Numbered from the stretch's first letter, positions 1-7,669 are shown. The stretch: 27,299 bases of DNA from Acidimicrobiaceae bacterium (GCA_025463965.1 JAODBN010000209.1:1-27299), one strand, 5' to 3'. Notes: generated by a model not told the origin, from the letters alone. Translations and numbers: made by a program.

Positions 1-596
1 CCTATACCGAGGTCGTGCGTTGCTGCCACCGCGATGAGCGCGGCCGCTGTGTCGCCATCGGGGCGCGCCTCGCCGAGCAGCTCCTCGAAGCGAGCGGGAC
101 GGCCGGTGAGCTCGAGGCGGTACACGGCGTGGCACAGACCGACTTCGTTCCCCGTGAGGCGGACAAGGGCCGGGCGATCCGGTCGCTGCTCGCCCGCGAC
201 CCCGCGAGCGAGCGGCTTGCCAAGCCGCTCGCGTTCGCCATCGGCGACAGCGGTCCCGACGTGCCAATGCTCGAGCTCGCCGAGCATCCGTTCGTGCCCG
301 CACACGCCGCGGGCCTCGTGCTCGGCGCCAAGGCCACCGTCACCACCCGGGCGTACCAAGCGGGGACGGCGCAGGCAGTCGGAGCGTTCCTCGGGCACGC
401 CCCCGGTACGTGTCCTCGCTGTGCCGCTCCGGTGCTCGGAAGAGACGAGCGTGTGCTCGTCGACCTGCTCTCGCTCCACGAGGCAGGCAAGCGGGCGATC
501 CCGGCGCGCCTCGTCGGCCTCGGGCGCGACGCACTTGCGGCACAAGCCGCCCGGAAGCGCCCCGGCCGCGCGCACGACGCCGGCGTGGCCCGGTGA
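1..596 (+). CDS. HAD-superfamily hydrolase, C-terminal part (5' end outside window)
   Basis: The frame is open from the window start (first full codon at position 3) to the TGA at 594-596, so the N-terminus with the nucleophile DxD motif is missing. What remains shows the end of a HAD fold: a lysine in DKGRA that fits motif III, followed by the motif-IV signature AIGDSGPDVPML, whose acidic residues bind Mg2+ in HAD phosphatases. The tail has one CPRC pair, which could be half of a zinc site, and an Arg/Ala-rich end. The stop overlaps the GTG start of the flippase-kinase gene by 4 nt (GTGA), so the two are very likely translationally coupled. The substrate cannot be told from this part; a sugar-phosphate or similar small phosphate is my guess from the neighbour. 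Family assignment is good, function uncertain. Confidence 0.75.
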   Translation, partial: YTEVVRCCHRDERGRCVAIGARLAEQLLEASGTAGELEAVHGVAQTDFVPREADKGRAIRSLLARDPASERLAKPLAFAIGDSGPDVPMLELAEHPFVPAHAAGLVLGAKATVTTRAYQAGTAQAVGAFLGHAPGTCPRCAAPVLGRDERVLVDLLSLHEAGKRAIPARLVGLGRDALAAQAARKRPGRAHDAGVAR

Positions 597-3007
597 GCCT
601 CGCCACCGAGACGCCCAGGGCCCGCTGGCAAGAGCGGCTCCCGATCCCCGACCTGCGCGAGCCCCTGCTGCGAAACGGGCTCGCCCTTTCGCTCAGCGCG
701 GTGCTGTCGTCCGGCATCGGCTTCGTCTTCTGGCTGATCGCCGCGCACCGTTACCCGCCGGCGGTCGTCGGCGAGGACTCCGTGGCGATCTCGGCGCTCC
801 AGCTGGTCGGGGGCATCGCCCAGCTCAACCTCGCCAACGGCATGATCAGGTTCATTCCGGGCGCGGGTGTGCATCGCCGCCGCTTCGTGCTCGGCTCCTA
901 CGGGGTGAGCGCCCTCGTGGCGCTGATGCTCGGCCTCGGCTTCGTCGCCCTCTCCCGGTGGCTCGGGGGCGGGGTCCACGCCATGCTGAGCAACCCGCTC
1001 ATCGCTGCGGCGTGGGTGGGCTCGTGCATCGCCTGGTCGATCTTCGTGCTCGAGGACGGGGCCCTCACCGGCCTTCGCCACGCGCGCTGGGTGCCGATCG
1101 AGAACGCGGGGCACGGCATCTTGAAGGCCGTCCTGATCATCCCGCTGGCGCTGCTCGCCCCGAAGTCGGGGATCCTTCTCGCCTGGGGCTTCGCCACGGT
1201 GGCCACGATCGTGGTGACCAACGTGTTCCTGCTCGGCCGAGCGGTGCCGAGCGAGCAGCGGCGGGCGCCGGTCGGCCAGCTCGATCTCGGCGAGCTGCGC
1301 CGGTACCTTCCCTACGACTACCTGGCGTCGCTGTGCTGGCTGGCGTGCACAAGCTTGCTGCCGCTGTTCGTCATCCACCGTGCCGGTGCGCGGGCGAGCG
1401 CCTTTTACGCGCTGGCCTGGGTGGTCACTCAGGTCATGTACCTCGTCAGCATCAGCCTTGGCTCATCGTTCGTCGTGGAGGCCGTGGCCAACCCCACCGA
1501 CCTTTGGCAGCGCTGTCGCCAGGTGCTCGGCCACCTCATGCGCCTCCTCGTTCCCGCCGTCGCGATCGTCGTGGTCGGCGCCCCCGTGATCCTGCGCCTG
1601 TTCGGGGCGGCCTACGCGGAGGCCGGGACGACGACGCTGCGCCTGATGGCCCTTTCCGCGCTTCCCTTCGCGGTGACCTCCACGGCGATCAGCTCGCTGC
1701 GCGTGCTTCGGCGCACCAAGGTCGTTTTCGCACTCAACGCCGTGCTCGGCCTGCTCGTCGGCGGGGGAACGTGGTTCGCGCTCCCTCGCTACGGGATACT
1801 CGCAGCGGGAATCTCGTGGCTCGGGGGCCAGGTTCTCGTAGCCTCGGCAGTCATGCTCTTCTTCGCGCTGCGGACCAACGAGGCAATCCGTGGCCGTGCA
1901 CTCGCCGCATCCGCGTCCGTCGCCCTCGCCGGCGCCCGGGCGGCGAGCGCGGCAAAGGTCGCCGGGCCGGCCCGCCAGGCCGTGTCGTTGTGGCGGCGGC
2001 GCCACCAGCGCCAGGCGACCGAGACGATCTCGTCGGGCCTGCTTGCGGACTTCGCGGTTGTCGCTCCGGCGAGCGCGGCGAAGGTGGCGCACCTCGACGT
2101 GGTGTCGGGTGCCTCCGACCTGCTCGTGGTGTGCGCCCGCAGCGCCGAGGACTCGATGCTCGCGATCTTGAAGGTCCCGGGCACCGCGCCCGGTCGACGC
2201 GACCTGCTCCGCCAGGGCGACTTGTTGAGCGCGCTCTCCATGGACGACCGGCTCAAGAGCTGGAGCCGTCTCACCCCCGGCTACCGCCTCGTCTACGGCG
2301 AGCACGTGCCGCTGTTCGCCATCGAGACACCGATGGCGGGCGTCAGCGGCCAGCGCCTCTTCTCGGACAACCGCTCCTTGATGCTCCCGGCGACGCGGCT
2401 CGCCTTCCAGGCGATCGGTGAGTTCCACGACAGCACTTCGATGACGGTGCACCTCGACGCCGCAGCGGTTCGCGAGCTGCTCGACCCCATGGTCTCGCCG
2501 CTTCGTGCCGCACACCCATCGGGGCGGGTGCCGCGCGTGCAGTACGACGCGATTTCCCGGTTGGAGGACCGCCTCGGCCAAGCCCTCGAAGGAAGGGACG
2601 TGACCCTCGGTTGGGTGCACGGAGACTTCACCCCTCCGAACGTCCTGTTCGACCTGGAGCCGGTGCGCGTGGCGGCCATCGTGGACTGGGGCCAGGCCAG
2701 CCAGCTGGGGGTTCCCGCGCTCGACCTGCTGTCGTGGGTCTTCTCGGTGGCGAGGGTCCAGCAGCGTGCCGAGCTCGGCGTCGTGCTCCGACGGATCTTC
2801 TCGGAGCAGCCGGTCACGAGCACCCTCGGTCTGGCGAGCCAGGCGATTGCGCGCTCCGGCATCCCCTTCCGAGAACTCACGTTGCTCTACTGGCTGTCGC
2901 ACATCACGAGCAACCTCGAGAAGTCGGCCCGCCGCTACCTGCGCAACCCTCTGTGGTGGGCCGGTGTTGTCGAGCCGATGCTGGAGGTCGCCAAGGGCCT
3001 GCCCTAG
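593..3007 (+). CDS. Flippase-like membrane domain fused to APH-type phosphotransferase domain
   Basis: An 804-residue protein. I chose GTG at 593 because it sits in a GTGA overlap with the upstream stop and removes an implausible Arg-rich extension. Residues about 20-430 are a run of roughly a dozen hydrophobic helices resembling polysaccharide-export flippases of the MOP superfamily. After an Ala/Arg-rich linker (about 430-480), residues about 490-800 form a soluble domain of the aminoglycoside phosphotransferase (APH)/choline kinase type. It has a candidate ATP-binding lysine (LAILKVP, K527), the catalytic loop HGDFTPPN (676-683) and the metal-binding D698 in IVDWG. All these residues are present, so the kinase looks active rather than degenerate. 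Known parallel: mycobacterial MurJ/MviN carries a C-terminal pseudokinase. By inference the protein exports a lipid-linked glycan and phosphorylates a small molecule or glycan on the cytosolic side. Domain calls are firm, substrate unknown. Confidence 0.85.
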   Translation: MSLATETPRARWQERLPIPDLREPLLRNGLALSLSAVLSSGIGFVFWLIAAHRYPPAVVGEDSVAISALQLVGGIAQLNLANGMIRFIPGAGVHRRRFVLGSYGVSALVALMLGLGFVALSRWLGGGVHAMLSNPLIAAAWVGSCIAWSIFVLEDGALTGLRHARWVPIENAGHGILKAVLIIPLALLAPKSGILLAWGFATVATIVVTNVFLLGRAVPSEQRRAPVGQLDLGELRRYLPYDYLASLCWLACTSLLPLFVIHRAGARASAFYALAWVVTQVMYLVSISLGSSFVVEAVANPTDLWQRCRQVLGHLMRLLVPAVAIVVVGAPVILRLFGAAYAEAGTTTLRLMALSALPFAVTSTAISSLRVLRRTKVVFALNAVLGLLVGGGTWFALPRYGILAAGISWLGGQVLVASAVMLFFALRTNEAIRGRALAASASVALAGARAASAAKVAGPARQAVSLWRRRHQRQATETISSGLLADFAVVAPASAAKVAHLDVVSGASDLLVVCARSAEDSMLAILKVPGTAPGRRDLLRQGDLLSALSMDDRLKSWSRLTPGYRLVYGEHVPLFAIETPMAGVSGQRLFSDNRSLMLPATRLAFQAIGEFHDSTSMTVHLDAAAVRELLDPMVSPLRAAHPSGRVPRVQYDAISRLEDRLGQALEGRDVTLGWVHGDFTPPNVLFDLEPVRVAAIVDWGQASQLGVPALDLLSWVFSVARVQQRAELGVVLRRIFSEQPVTSTLGLASQAIARSGIPFRELTLLYWLSHITSNLEKSARRYLRNPLWWAGVVEPMLEVAKGLP

Positions 3008-3072
3008 GGGCGCCCCTGACGAGTTCGGACAGCGACTGGGCTTTTGCAACTGGCCTTTAGCGACTGGCGGCT

Positions 3073-3900
3073 TCAGCTGTCGTCAGCGCCGCTCGCGCTC
3101 GGACCATCGACACGAGCGAAGGGAAAGCCCGCCGTCGCCCGCTTGTGACCGTCGCGGCCGATGAGCAGCGCCTCGTAGCCGGGAAGTTCTTCCAAACAGT
3201 CCAGAGCCTCGGGCCCGCCCACGGCGAGCGCGGTGGCCAGCGCGTCGGCTGTTCCCGGGTCCGGCCCGCAGACCGTCGCCGCGGCCGCCCTGGCACGCCG
3301 GCGACCCGAGAACGGGTCGACGAGGTGCGCGCCCCGCTCGTACGTGCCGGAGGTGGCGACCGAGCCCTGCACAGCGACGACGGCCGCCAGCTGTCGAGGA
3401 TCGGACGGGTCGACGATCCCTATCCGCCACGGCTCTCCTCCGCCCGGCGAGCCCGAGACGGCCACGTCCCCAGCGGCGTTCACGAGGGCTCCCGAGCCCC
3501 CCGCCTCGCGCAGCAGCTCGAGCGCACGCCCGGCGGCCCAGCCCTTCACGAGCCCGGTCGGGTCGACTCCCCCCGGCAGCGCCCAAGGGTCGAACCAACC
3601 CCGGGTCGCCTCGCGCAGCTCGCCACATCGCGCCAATACCGAGACCAGCTCCGCCGGCACTTCCTTCTCCGCCAGCTCGCCCCGGCGAAAGCGGCTCATC
3701 GGGCTGTCCGGCTTCCACGTGCTGAAGACGGCATCGATCCGGTGCAGCTCGGCGCGCGCCCGGGCCAGCGCGACGACGGCTCGCGCTTCCTCGTACGGCG
3801 AGCCCTCCTCGGCGAAGCACTCGAGCACGACGGCGGTTCCCATCACGTGCTCGACGTGACGAAGGCGCGGGGCCACCGGCGCGCCAGCTCGCAGGTTCAT
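3073..3900 (-). CDS. apbE: FAD:protein FMN transferase (ApbE/Ftp family)
   Basis: 275 residues, typical of ApbE domains. Family enzymes split FAD and attach FMN through a phosphoester to Ser/Thr of FMN_bind proteins. Visible family marks are MGT (20-22), FDPW (103-106), DPTGLVKGWA with K119, NAAGDV (141-146), VATSGTYERG before HLVDP (192-196) and the C-terminal GTADALATAL (216-225) that helps bind Mg2+. It is the last gene of the minus-strand operon, starting 10 nt after the stop of the FMN_bind gene, which is its evident substrate. The N-terminus shows no signal peptide or lipobox, although many ApbE enzymes are exported, so flavin transfer may happen inside the cell or an upstream start may be missed. 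The gene converges on the flippase-kinase gene across a 65-nt gap. Confidence 0.92.
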   Translation of the reverse strand: MNLRAGAPVAPRLRHVEHVMGTAVVLECFAEEGSPYEEARAVVALARARAELHRIDAVFSTWKPDSPMSRFRRGELAEKEVPAELVSVLARCGELREATRGWFDPWALPGGVDPTGLVKGWAAGRALELLREAGGSGALVNAAGDVAVSGSPGGGEPWRIGIVDPSDPRQLAAVVAVQGSVATSGTYERGAHLVDPFSGRRRARAAAATVCGPDPGTADALATALAVGGPEALDCLEELPGYEALLIGRDGHKRATAGFPFARVDGPSASGADDS

Positions 3901-3910
3901 GGCAAAGAAC

Positions 3911-4633
3911 TCAGCGTCCGAGCTTCGACAGCGCGTTCTGGAGCGACTGGATGAAACCGGCGCTCGTGTAGCTCGCTCCCGAGACGCTCTGGATGTTCGC
4001 GCTCTGGGCGCTCATTACCTCTTGTTCGAGGATCGGTATCGACTGGTCGTCGATGGACTGGGACCGAGGGTTGCCCCCGTCGTCGAGCGAGGCGATCCCC
4101 ACGTGGGTGATCCGAGAGCCGCTGACGCTGACGCTGACCGACAGGACGCCCCAGTTGTAGTTGACGAGCTCGCCAGTAGCGGAGCTCGCCGCGGCGGGCT
4201 TGGTGGTCGTCGTCGGCGGTTTGGTCGTCGTGGTGGGCGGCTTGGTGGTCGTCGTCGCAGGTCGCGTCGTGGTCGTTGACGGCTTCGTCGTGCTCGTCGC
4301 AGGGTTGGTGCTGCTCGTCGCTGGCTTGGTCGTTGTCGGCGGCTTGGTCGTCGTCGGCGGCTTGGTCGTCGTCGTCGGAGCCGTCGTGCTCGTCGGCGGA
4401 AGTGTCGTGGTCGAGGCGGTGCCGGAGCTCGCCCGGGGAGCGACGGTGGTGCTTGGCGCCTTGCCCGTGCCGGAGGCAGGCGGGGCGCCGGCCGCGACCG
4501 GGGTGCTCGAGGACACCTTGGAGGAGCCAAGCGAGGTCCCCGGCAGCGTGAGCGACGTCGATTTGGTGTGGAAGCTCAACACCCCCGCCAGGCCGGCGGC
4601 CGTGGCGAGGATGACGATGGGTGCCCGTCTCAT
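3911..4633 (-). CDS. Membrane-anchored FMN_bind protein with Thr/Pro-rich stalk
   Basis: 240 residues starting at ATG 4633. Residues 1-3 are MRR, followed by a hydrophobic segment (about 4-21) that should act as an uncleaved anchor or signal. Residues about 60-148 are a low-complexity Thr/Pro/Lys/Ser stalk. Residues about 155-240 form an FMN_bind domain of the NqrC/RnfG type ending in SGASYTSAGF (218-227). In the family the fourth residue of S-G-A-[ST] carries covalent FMN; here that would be Ser221. The protein should hold FMN outside the membrane and pass electrons on from the reductase encoded upstream (41-nt gap), after modification by the ApbE enzyme encoded downstream. The terminal acceptor is unknown. 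The GC-rich stalk repeats could vary in length between strains. Confidence 0.88.
   Translation of the reverse strand: MRRAPIVILATAAGLAGVLSFHTKSTSLTLPGTSLGSSKVSSSTPVAAGAPPASGTGKAPSTTVAPRASSGTASTTTLPPTSTTAPTTTTKPPTTTKPPTTTKPATSSTNPATSTTKPSTTTTRPATTTTKPPTTTTKPPTTTTKPAAASSATGELVNYNWGVLSVSVSVSGSRITHVGIASLDDGGNPRSQSIDDQSIPILEQEVMSAQSANIQSVSGASYTSAGFIQSLQNALSKLGR
4198..4400 (-). repeat. Thr/Pro/Lys codon repeats of the FMN_bind stalk
   Basis: Imperfect tandem units of about 18-21 nt encoding TTTKPP or TTTTKPP variants lie inside the FMN_bind gene. Regular units at both ends enclose more diverged ones in the middle (NPATST, KPATSS). Such repeats give an extended, probably glycosylated or wall-spanning stalk and are prone to copy-number change by slippage. 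Confidence 0.8.
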
Positions 4634-4674
4634 GGGGCGCTGGTCGGGAGGTGCATCAGAACCGCACTTTCGTT

Positions 4675-6072
4675 CTAGAAGGAGAATGCCTCGCGGTGGA
4701 TCCGCTCGGGACGTGTTCCGAGCCGGCTGGCTGCGGTGACCACGGCGTCGCTGAACGGGTCCGGCCCGCAGACGTAGAGATCCCGTGTCGACAGATCGGG
4801 CACGAGCCGGGCGAGCGCGCTGGCATCGAGGCGCACTTCGTCCCGGGGACCGACGAGCTCGTGCAGGCGTCCGCCGAGCCGGCTGACGAGCGCCGCGATC
4901 TCGTCGCGATGGACGAGGTCGCCCTGGGTCGAGGCGCGCACGATGACCACGGGGTCTACCCCGGCCGGCAGCTCTTCGAGGAGCGCCCGCAGCGGGGTGA
5001 TCCCCACGCCGGCGGCGACGAGCGCCACCTTGTCGCTCGAGCGGGCGTGGTGGGTGAACGCGCCGTAGGGGCCCTCGATCGCCACCCGGGTACCCGGCTT
5101 CAGCTGGGAGACCGCGAGCCCGTGGTCGCCGAGGGCCTTGAGGGTCATGCGCAGATACGGCGGGCGGGGGAGTGCGGACAGGGAGTAGGGGTGTCCCTGC
5201 CACCACAGCTGTCGCGTCAGGAAGTGCCACTGCAGGTACTGGCCTCCCGACACGCGTAGACGGTCGAGGCGGCGCCCCGAGCAGACCACAGAGAAGACGC
5301 CGGGGGCTTCCTCGCGCACGCTGACGACGCGCAGGCCGTGGCGGATGCTCCTCCACAGCGGCAGGCCGATCCGACAGGCGATGACCACGCCCGCCGTGGC
5401 CGCCCAGGCAGTGATCCAAAACGCCCTGGTGAGCGGGTGGCCGATGAAGGAGACCCCGGTGACGATCTGGTGGGCGAAGGCAAGCGACAGCCCGAGGTAG
5501 GTGTAGAGGTGGACGACCCACCAGGTCTCGTAGGCGAGACGCCGGCGGGCGTAGCGGAACGAGGTCACCCCCGCCATCACGAGGAGGAGGAAGCCGACCG
5601 CCGAGGCGAGGATGTCGGGGTAGGTCGTGACGAAGCTCCAGAGCTGACGTAAGAAGCCGGCCTTGGCGAGCGCGGCGTAGCCGAGCGTGATGAGGACGAT
5701 GTGGGCGCCGATCAGCCCGATCGCCCACGGTGCGCTCCGGCGGTGCCAGCGGAGCAGTCGGTCCTGGCCGACGGCCCGCTCGAGCCAGGGAAGTCGTGCC
5801 GCGAGCAGCACCATGAGCAGCATGAGGTAGGAACCGGTGAACCCGCTCAGCCGTCCGGCCGCGGTGAGCAGGCCCCCTGGCGCGGCGAGCGTGCCGCGGG
5901 TCTCTCCCTCGACGACCGTGGCGAGGACGGCCCCGAACCCGAGCCCGGCGAGGGCACAGCAGACGTCCGCCACGAGCGAGCGCGGCCGATGTCCGGGCCG
6001 GTGCGGGATTGGCGTGGCAGCAGGAGCCGGGGGACGCCTCGCCTGCCGCCGGGCGATGGCGCCGGCGCTCAC
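4675..6072 (-). CDS. NOX/ferric-reductase-like transmembrane flavoprotein with NAD(P)H-binding domain
   Basis: 465 residues from GTG 6072. The N-terminal half holds about six membrane helices. Two contain spaced histidine pairs, H110/H124 (H-x13-H) and H188/H201 (H-x12-H), the di-heme b ligand pattern of the ferric reductase/NADPH oxidase superfamily. The cytosolic half is a ferredoxin-reductase module: FAD-binding HPYS (294-297), nucleotide-binding GVGITP (355-360), CGP (435-437) and a terminal aromatic Phe. It should take electrons from NAD(P)H to FAD and across the membrane through two hemes. As first gene of an operon with FMN_bind and apbE genes, its likely partner is the extracytosolic flavoprotein rather than oxygen. 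The start is uncertain: a short upstream frame ending in the GTGA overlap may be a leader or may mark a frameshifted true N-terminus. Confidence 0.88.
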   Translation of the reverse strand: MSAGAIARRQARRPPAPAATPIPHRPGHRPRSLVADVCCALAGLGFGAVLATVVEGETRGTLAAPGGLLTAAGRLSGFTGSYLMLLMVLLAARLPWLERAVGQDRLLRWHRRSAPWAIGLIGAHIVLITLGYAALAKAGFLRQLWSFVTTYPDILASAVGFLLLVMAGVTSFRYARRRLAYETWWVVHLYTYLGLSLAFAHQIVTGVSFIGHPLTRAFWITAWAATAGVVIACRIGLPLWRSIRHGLRVVSVREEAPGVFSVVCSGRRLDRLRVSGGQYLQWHFLTRQLWWQGHPYSLSALPRPPYLRMTLKALGDHGLAVSQLKPGTRVAIEGPYGAFTHHARSSDKVALVAAGVGITPLRALLEELPAGVDPVVIVRASTQGDLVHRDEIAALVSRLGGRLHELVGPRDEVRLDASALARLVPDLSTRDLYVCGPDPFSDAVVTAASRLGTRPERIHREAFSF

Positions 6073-6107
6073 GTGATCGCCCCCGCGGGGTCGCTGGTGG
6101 TGGCCAT
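6069..6107 (-). CDS. Possible 12-codon leader peptide coupled to the reductase gene
   Basis: ATG at 6107 is preceded by a clear Shine-Dalgarno AGGAG (6116-6112, 4-nt spacer). The frame reads MATTSDPAGAIT and stops at TGA 6071-6069, overlapping the GTG start of the reductase by 3 nt. The GTG has only a G-run upstream as its own site, so the good ribosome site seems to serve this small frame, with re-initiation at GTG. The alternative is a one-base sequencing or natural frameshift, in which case the reductase would start at this ATG. Too short to judge by composition. Confidence 0.35.
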   Translation of the reverse strand: MATTSDPAGAIT

Positions 6108-6476
6108 GAAGCTCCTGTGGTGGCGCGGCTGCCCACGCCGGGACGATCGTCGCTAACGACTCTGCCCGGTAAACCTGACGACCAGCTGAATTCTCGCTTG
6201 GTGGGAGCTTGCGGTGGCTCGCCAGCACCGCCATTTGGACCGAGTCGGCGCCCTCCGCCTAGCGCATCGTGCCCATGAGCGCTCTCGCCGGTCCGAGAGG
6301 CGACGTGCCCACGCGGACCACGCGGACGACGTCGACTGTGCCCGAAGGGGACCAAACCCTTAACGGCCGAGCCGGCGGCGCCGTTGATTCACCAACGAGC
6401 GAGAGCTGCCGGCAGCCGATACCGCCGCTCGCACACGTCTACGGGGTTCGGTTCAGCTGCCGCCCAAGGAGAGAGC
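6108..6476. other. Divergent intergenic region between flavin operon and GH16 gene
   Basis: About 370 nt that must hold the promoters of both divergent units. I see a GCGGTG/CACCGC inverted repeat (6211-6216 and 6226-6231), an AACGGC/GCCGTT inverted repeat (6362-6367 and 6380-6385) and a perfect 12-bp palindrome GCTGCCGGCAGC (6405-6416) upstream of the GH16 start. I looked for c-di-AMP (ydaO) and c-di-GMP riboswitch cores, common before actinobacterial wall hydrolases, and could not fit either. No convincing gene lies here. Confidence 0.5.
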
Positions 6477-7571
6477 TTGCGAATCTCCCATCTTCTCGCC
6501 GTGCCGTTCGCCCTACTGGGCGGCCCTTTCGTGCTCGGTCAGCATCCCGTCTCGCACGGCTCGGCCAAGCCGGCCCGCGAGGGGCGCCTGACCCACTGCA
6601 CCACGAAGGTGGAGCACGGCCGCCGCAGCGTCCATTGCGTCACCGTGAAGACGACCCCCGCGCCGATCACGATCACGACCCCGAGCCCCGCTACTGCCGC
6701 GCTCGCCAACTCGCTCTCCACGGGCTCCCAGATATCCACGGCGCCCGTCGCCTCAAACCCGCCGGCCACGAGCAGCTCTTCTGCTCCTTCCGCTCCGGTG
6801 AGCACACCGACCCCGGCTGCCGCGACGACTCCCGCGCCCACTCCGGCCACCTCCACGACCTTGACGTCGACGACGTCGAGCTCGACGGCGAGCCCTGTCG
6901 GGGTGCCCGGCAGCTGGCACTCGATCTTCGACCAGGAGTTCAACGGCTCATCGCTCGACTCCACCGCCTGGACGCCCGGTTGGTTCGGGTCCGGCATCAC
7001 CTCTCCGGTGAACTCGGAAGAGCAGGAGTGCTACAGCCCGTCCCAGGTGAGCGTTTCGGGGGGCAACCTCAACCTCTCTCTCGTGGCCCAGTCACAGACC
7101 TGCGGCGGTGTCACGCGGCCGAACACGTCCGGGCTCGTGAGCACGAACGGCAAGTTCTCCTATACCTACGGCTTCGCCGAGGCGCGCATCTACATCCCGG
7201 CCAGTGGCTCGGGCACCGCCGACTGGCCGGCCTTCTGGGGCGACGGCCAGAGCTGGCCGGCCGATGGCGAGATGGACATCATGGAGGGCCTGTCTGGCAA
7301 GGCCTGCTGGCACTTCATCAGCCCGGCCGGCAACCCAGGGGGCTGCCCAACAGGGACCAACTTCTCGGGCTGGCACACCTTCGCCTCTGACTGGGAGCCC
7401 GGCTCGGTCACCTATTACTACGACGGCGTCAAGGTAGGTCAGCTCACCTCGAACATCACCTCGGCGCCGATGTACTTGATCTTGAACCTGGCGGTCGACA
7501 CCAAGTTCGGAGGACCCCAGGTCATCCCAGCCGACATGCTCGTCGACTACGTCCGGGTCTGGCAGCACTGA
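6477..7571 (+). CDS. Secreted GH16-family glycoside hydrolase (beta-glucanase type)
   Basis: 364 residues. I chose TTG 6477 because AAGGAG ends 6 nt before it and the protein then opens directly with a signal peptide (MRISHLLAVPFALLGGPF). A Thr/Ser/Pro/Ala-rich linker spans about 60-140, and residues about 145-364 form the GH16 beta-sandwich. The catalytic ExDxxE signature is GEMDIMEG, with E265 as nucleophile, D267, and E270 as acid/base. The form with the extra residue is that of laminarinase-like (beta-1,3 or beta-1,3-1,4-glucan) members. The domain closes with VDYVRVWQ, the usual last strand. It probably cleaves an external or self-made glucan. The substrate is inferred from the subfamily pattern only. 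The stop codon is the first of six tandem in-frame TGA codons. Confidence 0.92.
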   Translation: MRISHLLAVPFALLGGPFVLGQHPVSHGSAKPAREGRLTHCTTKVEHGRRSVHCVTVKTTPAPITITTPSPATAALANSLSTGSQISTAPVASNPPATSSSSAPSAPVSTPTPAAATTPAPTPATSTTLTSTTSSSTASPVGVPGSWHSIFDQEFNGSSLDSTAWTPGWFGSGITSPVNSEEQECYSPSQVSVSGGNLNLSLVAQSQTCGGVTRPNTSGLVSTNGKFSYTYGFAEARIYIPASGSGTADWPAFWGDGQSWPADGEMDIMEGLSGKACWHFISPAGNPGGCPTGTNFSGWHTFASDWEPGSVTYYYDGVKVGQLTSNITSAPMYLILNLAVDTKFGGPQVIPADMLVDYVRVWQH

Positions 7572-7655
7572 GCCGGAGGGCACTGAGCCGGAGCGCACTG
7601 AGCCGGACAGCGCTGAGACGGACAGCGCTGAGACGGACCGCACTGAGACGGACAG
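7566..7655 (+). repeat. Six tandem 15-bp repeats, each with an in-frame TGA
   Basis: Six contiguous units follow the pattern CRCTGAGMCGGANNG: 7566-7580, 7581-7595, 7596-7610, 7611-7625, 7626-7640 and 7641-7655. The first unit contains the last codon (CAC) and stop of the GH16 gene. Since 15 nt is five codons, every copy adds another TGA in the same frame. Units 1-3 have GCC and units 4-6 have GAC after the TGA, so the array likely grew by blockwise duplication. Confidence 0.93.
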
Positions 7656-7669
7656 CACCGGCGGCAGCA

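Noticed and set aside
3006..3017. Palindrome AGGGGCGCCCCT at the end of the flippase-kinase gene as terminator
   Set aside because: It would fold into only a 4-bp stem with a GCGC loop and has no T-run; too weak to call.
4161..4739. Plus-strand frame rich in Val/Gly repeats
   Set aside because: It is the antisense reading of the Thr/Pro stalk of the FMN_bind gene.
6300..6476. Possible c-di-AMP or c-di-GMP riboswitch before the GH16 gene
   Set aside because: Fragments such as GGGGACCAAACCC and TCAGCT resemble parts of these families, but the conserved cores and their order could not be matched.
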